The notes under the pieces are model-generated. The model saw nothing but the letters and a program-made list of their open reading frames with translations, searched no databases and had not been told where the DNA came from. 64,000 bases of DNA, from contig NC_060232.1 of assembly GCF_021155775.2 (NCBI RefSeq), positions 41,333,089 through 41,397,088 of the forward strand, read 5' to 3'. Source of the DNA: Neodiprion pinetum. Taxonomy: Eukaryota > Arthropoda > Insecta > Hymenoptera > Diprionidae. The position numbers and the translations under genes are program-made. Shown here one piece after another: positions 58,401-64,000 of the stretch. Within the stretch, counting starts at the first letter, position 1, and each line of letters starts with the position of its first letter.

Positions 58401-61400
58401 TCTCGGGGATCTCGGGGATCTCGGGGATCTCGGGGATCTCGGGGATCTCTCGGGGATCTCGGGGATCTCGGGGATCTCGGGGATCTCGGGGATCTCTCGG
58501 GGATCTCGGGGATCTCGGGGATCTCGGGGATCTCGGGGATCTCTCGGGGATCTCGGAGATCTCGGGGATCTCGGGGATCTCTCGGGGATCTCGGGGATCT
58601 CGGGGATCTCGGGGATCTCGGGGATCTCGGGGGTCTCGGGGATCTCGGGGATCTCGGGGATCTCGGGGATCTCTCGGGGATCTCGGGGATCTCGGGGATC
58701 TCGGGGATCTCGGGGATCTCTCGGGGATCTCGGGGATCTCGGGGATCTCAGGGATCTCTCGGGGATCTCGGGGATCTCGGGGATCTCGGGGATCTCGGGG
58801 ATCTCGGGGATCTCGGGGATCTCTCGGGGATCTCGGTGATCTCGGGGATCTCGGGGATCTCGGTGATCTCGGGGATCTCGGGGATCTCTCGGGGATCTCG
58901 GGGATCTCGGGGATCTCGGGGATCTCGGGGATCTCTCGGGGATCTCGGGGATCTCGGGGATCTCAGGGATCTCTCGGGGATCTCGGGGATCTCGGGGATC
59001 TCTCGGGGATCTCGGGGATCTCGGGGATCTCAGGGATCTCTCGGGGATCTCGGGGATCTCGGGGATCTCAGGGATCTCTCGGGGATCTCGGGGATCTCGG
59101 GGATCTCGGGGATCTCGGGGATCTCGGGGATCTCAGGGATCTCGGGGATCTCGGGGATCTCGGGGATCTCGGGGATCTCGGTGATCTCGGGGATCTCGGG
59201 GATCTCTCGGGGATCTCGGGGATCTCGGGGATCTCGGGGATCTCTCGGGGATCTCGGGGATCTCGGGGATCTCGGGGATTTCGGGGATCTCGGGGATCTC
59301 GGGGATTTCGGGGATCTCGGGGATCTCGGGGATCTCTCGGGGATCTCTCAAGGATCTGGGGGATCTCGGGGATCTCGGGGATCTCGGGGATCTCTCGGGG
59401 ATCTCGGGGATCTCGGGGATCTCTCGGGGATCTCGGGGATCTCGGGGATCTCGGGGATCTCGGGGATCTCGGGGATCTCTCGGGGATCTCGGGGATCTCG
59501 GGGATCTCTCGGGGATCTCTCGGGGATCTCGGGGATCTCGGGGATCTCGGGGATCTCGGGGATCTCGGGGATCTCTCGGGGATCTCGGGGATCTCGGGGA
59601 TCTCGGGGATCTTGGGGATCTCGGGGATCTCTCGCGGATCTCGGGGATCTCGGGGATCTCGGGGATCTCGGGGATCTCGGGGATCTCTCGGGGATCTCTC
59701 GGGGATCTCGGGGATCTCGGGGATCTCGGGGATCTCGGGGATCTCTCGGGGATCTCGGGGATCTCGGGGATCTCGGGGATCTCGGGGATCTCTCGGGGAT
59801 CTCGGGGATCTCGGGGATCTCGGGGATCTCGGGGATCTCTCGGGGATCTCGGAGATCTCGGGGATCTCGGGGATCTCTCGGGGATCTCGGGGATCTCGGG
59901 GATCTCGGGGATCTCGGGGATCTCGGGGGTCTCGGGGATCTCGGGGATCTCGGGGATCTCGGGGATCTCTCGGGGATCTCGGGGATCTCGGGGATCTCGG
60001 GGATCTCGGGGATCTCTCGGGGATCTCGGGGATCTCGGGGATCTCAGGGATCTCTCGGGGATCTCGGGGATCTCGGGGATCTCGGGGATCTCGGGGATCT
60101 CGGGGATCTCGGGGATCTCTCGGGGATCTCGGGGATCTCGGGGATCTCAGGGATCTCTCGGGGATCTCGGGGATCTCGGGGATCTCGGGGATCTCGGGGA
60201 TCTCGGTGATCTCGGGGATCTCGGGGATCTCTCGGGGATCTCGGGGATCTCGGGGATCTCGGGGATCTCTCGGGGATCTCGGGGATCTCGGGGATCTCGG
60301 GGATCTCGGGGATCTCGGGGATCTCGGGGATCTCGGGGATCTCTCGGGGATCTCTCAAGGATCTGGGGGATCTCGGGGATCTCGGGGATCTCGGGGATCT
60401 CGGGGATCTCTCGGGGATCTCGGGGATCTCTCGGGGATCTCTCGGGGATCTCGGGGATCTCGGTAATCTCGGGGATCTCTCGGGGATCTCGGGGATCTCT
60501 CGGGGATCTCGGGGATCTCGGGGATCTCTCGGGGATCTCGGGGATCTCGGGGATCTCGGGGATCTCGGGGATCTCGGGGATCTCTCGGGGATCTCGGGGA
60601 TCTCTCGGGGATCTCGGGGATCTCGGGGATCTCGGGGATCTCTCGGGGATCTCGGGGATCTCGGGGATCTCGGGGATCTCGGGGATCTCTCGGGGATCTC
60701 GGGGATCTCGGGGATCTCGGGGATCTCGGGGATCTCGGGGATCTCGGGGATCTCGGGGATCTCGGGGATCTCGGGGATCTCGGGGATCTCTCGGGGATCT
60801 CGGGGATCTCGGGGATCTCTCGGGGATCTCAGGGATCTCGGGGATCTCGGGGATCTCGGGGATCTCGGGGATCTCGGGGATCTCAAGGATCTCGGGGATC
60901 TCTCGGGGATCTCGGGGATCTCTCGGGGATCTCGGGGATCTCGGGGATCTCTCGGGGATCTCGGGGATCTCGGGGATCTCGGGGATCTCGGGGATCTCGG
61001 GGATCTCTCGGGGATCTCGGGGATCTCGGGGATCTCTCGGGGATCTCTCGGGGATCTCGGGGATCTCGGGGATCTCGGGGATCTCGAAGATCTCGGGGAT
61101 CTCTCGGGGATCTCGGGGATCTCGGGGATCTCGGGGATCTCGGGGATCTCGGGGATCTCTCGCGGATCTCGGGGATCTCGGGGATCTCGGGGATCTCGGG
61201 GATCTCGGGGATCTCTCGGGGATCTCTCGGGGATCTCGGGGATCTCGGGGATCTCGGGGATCTCGGGGATCTCGGGGATCTCTCGGGGATCTCGGGGATC
61301 TCGGGGATCTCGGGGATCTCGGTGATCTCGGGGATCTCGGGGATCTCTCGGGGATCTCGGGGATCTCGGGGATCTCGGGGATCTCTCGGGGATCTCGGGG

Positions 61401-64000
61401 ATCTCGGGGATCTCGGGGATTTCGGGGATCTCGGGGATCTCGGGGATCTCTCGGGGATCTCTCAAGGATCTGGGGGATCTCGGGGATCTCGGGGATCTCG
61501 GGGATCTCTCGGGGATCTCAAGGATCTCGGGGATCTCTCGGGGATCTCGGGGATCTCGGGGATCTCGGGGATCTCGGGGATCTCGGGGATCTCTCGGGGA
61601 TCTCGGGGATCTCGGGGATCTCTCGGGGATCTCTCGGGGATCTCGGGGATCTCGGGGATCTCGGGGATCTCGGGGATCTCGGGGATCTCTCGGGGATCTC
61701 GGGGATCTCGGGGATCTCGGGGATCTCGGGGATCTCGGGGATCTCTCGCGGATCTCGGGGATCTCGGGGATCTCGGGGATCTCGGGGATCTCGGGGATCT
61801 CTTGGGGATCTCTCGGGGATCTCGGGGATCTCGGGGATCTCGGGGATCTCGGGGATCTCTCGGGGATCTCGGGGATCTCGGGGATCTCGGGGATCTCGGG
61901 GATCTCTCGGGGATCTCGGGGATCTCGGGGATCTCGGGGATCTCGGGGATCTCTCGGGGATCTCGGAGATCTCGGGGATCTCGGGGATCTCTCGGGGATC
62001 TCGGGGATCTCGGGGATCTCGGGGATCTCGGGGATCTCGGGGGTCTCGGGGATCTCGGGGATCTCGGGGATCTCGGGGATCTCTCGGGGATCTCGGGGAT
62101 CTCGGGGATCTCGGGGATCTCGGGGATCTCTCGGGGATCTCGGGGATCTCGGGGATCTCAGGGATCTCTCGGGGATCTCGGGGATCTCGGGGATCTCGGG
62201 GATCTCGGGGATCTCGGGGATCTCGGGGATCTCTCGGGGATCTCGGGGATCTCGGGGAACTCAGGGATCTCTCAGGGATCTCGGGGATCTCGGGGATCTC
62301 GGGGATCTCGGGGATCTCGGTGATCTCGGGGATCTCGGGGATCTCTCGGGGATCTCGGGGATCTCGGGGATCTCGGGGATCTCTCGGGGATCTCGGGGAT
62401 CTCGGGGATCTCGGGGATTTCGGGGATCTCGGGGATCTCGGGGATTTCGGGGATCTCGGGGATCTCGGGGATCTCTCGGGGATCTCTCAAGGATCTGGGG
62501 GATCTCGGGGATCTCGGGGATCTCGGGGATCTCTCGGGGATCTCGGGGATCTCGGGGATCTCTCGGGGATCTCGGGGATCTCGGGGATCTCGGGGATCTC
62601 GGGGATCTCGGGGATCTCTCGGGGATCTCGGGGATCTCGGGGATCTCTCGGGGATCTCTCGGGGATCTCGGGGATCTCGGGGATCTCGGGGATCTCTCGG
62701 GGATCTCGGGGATCTCGGGGATCTCGGGGATCTTGGGGATCTCGGGGATCTCTCGCGGATCTCGGGGATCTCGGGGATCTCGGGGATCTCGGGGATCTCG
62801 GGGATCTCTCGGGGATCTCTCGGGGATCTCGGGGATCTCGGGGATCTCGGGGATCTCGGGGATCTCTCGGGGATCTCGGGGATCTCGGGGATCTCGGGGA
62901 TCTCGGGGATCTCTCGGGGATCTCGGGGATCTCGGGGATCTCGGGGATCTCGGGGATCTCTCGGGGATCTCGGAGATCTCGGGGATCTCGGGGATCTCTC
63001 GGGGATCTCGGGGATCTCGGGGATCTCGGGGATCTCGGGGATCTCGGGGGTCTCGGGGATCTCGGGGATCTCGGGGATCTCGGGGATCTCTCGGGGATCT
63101 CGGGGATCTCGGGGATCTCGGGGATCTCGGGGATCTCTCGGGGATCTCGGGGATCTCGGGGATCTCAGGGATCTCTCGGGGATCTCGGGGATCTCGGGGA
63201 TCTCGGGGATCTCGGGGATCTCGGGGATCTCGGGGATCTCGGGGATCTCTCGGGGATCTCGGGGATCTCGGGGATCTCAGGGATCTCTCGGGGATCTCGG
63301 GGATCTCGGGGATCTCGGGGATCTCGGGGATCTCGGTGATCTCGGGGATCTCGGGGATCTCTCGGGGATCTCGGGGATCTCGGGGATCTCGGGGATCTCT
63401 CGGGGATCTCGGGGATCTCGGGGATCTCGGGGATTTCGGGGATCTCGGGGATCTCGGGGATCTCTCGGGGATCTCTCAAGGATCTGGGGGATCTCGGGGA
63501 TCTCGGGGATCTCGGGGATCTCGGGGATCTCTCGGGGATCTCGGGGATCTCTCGGGGATCTCTCGGGGATCTCGGGGATCTCGGTAATCTCGGGGATCTC
63601 TCGGGGATCTCGGGGATCTCTCGGGGATCTCGGGGATCTCGGGGATCTCTCGGGGATCTCGGGGATCTCGGGGATCTCGGGGATCTCGGGGATCTCGGGG
63701 ATCTCTCGGGGATCTCGGGGATCTCTCGGGGATCTCGGGGATCTCGGGGATCTCGGGGATCTCGGGGATCTCGGGGATCTCGGGGATCTCTCGGGGATCT
63801 CGGGGATCTCGGGGATCTCGGGGATCTCGGGGATCTCTCGGGGATCTCGGGGATCTCGGGGATCTCGGGGATCTCGGGGATCTCTCGGGGATCTCGGGGA
63901 TCTCGGGGATCTCGGGGATCCCTCGGGGATCTCGGGGATCTCGGGGATCTCGGGGATCTCGGGGATCTCGGGGATCTCTCGCGGATCTCGGGGATCTCGG
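55431..64000 (+). repeat. GGGGATCTC satellite, more than 8.5 kb, runs off the window
   Basis: About 900 units of 9 bp (GGGGATCTC), interrupted every few units by an 11-bp variant GGGGATCTCTC. Point variants (AAGGATCTGGG, GAAGATC, GCGGATC, GGTGATC, GATTTCGG, CTTGGGG) act as landmarks and reveal nested higher-order copies. Every unit contains a GATC and a G4 tract on the plus strand. All six frames are essentially free of stops, so the very long ORFs here (GSR/GDL/GIS and PRD/PRS/PEI repeats) are not genes. Confidence 0.97.

Noticed and set aside
55312..63587. Giant ORFs of up to 1,683 residues with GSR, GDL and GIS repeats on both strands
   Set aside because: They arise because a 9-bp repeat without stop-generating triplets is open in every frame; landmarks and frame shifts by 11-mers show no coding constraint.
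55431..64000. CRISPR-like array
   Set aside because: Units are contiguous with no unique spacers, and the context is eukaryotic.

Overview
The window is arthropod nuclear DNA, most likely insect. The left two thirds are AT-rich, intron-rich and full of short inverted-repeat elements. Further right come TTAGG telomere-type repeats, then a GC-rich non-LTR retrotransposon, then a simple G-rich satellite that runs off the right edge. TTAGG and the many GGTTAGGTTAGG-like tracts fit insects and would suit Hymenoptera, but the order is inference.

1-33,641 (+): the middle and 3' part of one large gene, a HYDIN orthologue (central-pair protein of motile cilia and flagella). I could place about 40 exons by splice signals, phase continuity and order of conserved blocks: ASH-type immunoglobulin-like modules, an adenylate-kinase-like insert with a degraded P-loop, a charged linker, then a long run of ASH modules. 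The reading frame stops at 33,639-33,641, well short of where vertebrate HYDIN ends. The introns hold several MITE or foldback elements, a Helitron-like terminus and microsatellites.

34-44 kb: a roughly 2-kb element with terminal inverted repeats and an internal minisatellite; a candidate Cys-rich terminal exon on the minus strand (37.2-37.5 kb); and a large minus-strand Gln-rich coding exon (39.9-43.8 kb) of unknown function, with a 119-bp triplication at its 3' splice site.

44-48.8 kb: sequence without a recognisable gene, then a decayed Helitron-type region on the minus strand, with a CTAG plus hairpin terminus, KYRE-repeat ORFs broken by one stop, and an OTU-protease-like fragment lacking its catalytic cysteine.

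48.79-55.37 kb: a short TTAGG array followed by an R1-clade (SART/TRAS-like) retrotransposon with long 5' UTR, gag-like ORF1 carrying zinc knuckles and one apparent frameshift, ORF2 with endonuclease and reverse transcriptase, and a poly(A) tail directly followed by GGTTAGG. Its first 136 nt can be folded as an HDV-like self-cleaving ribozyme very similar in layout to the L1Tc Pr77 ribozyme; this is the most interesting signal in the window.

55.37-64 kb: the 3' flank changes stepwise from TTAGG to CTGGG to GGGGATT to a >8.5-kb GGGGATCTC satellite with nested higher-order structure. Its giant ORFs are artefacts of a stop-free repeat.
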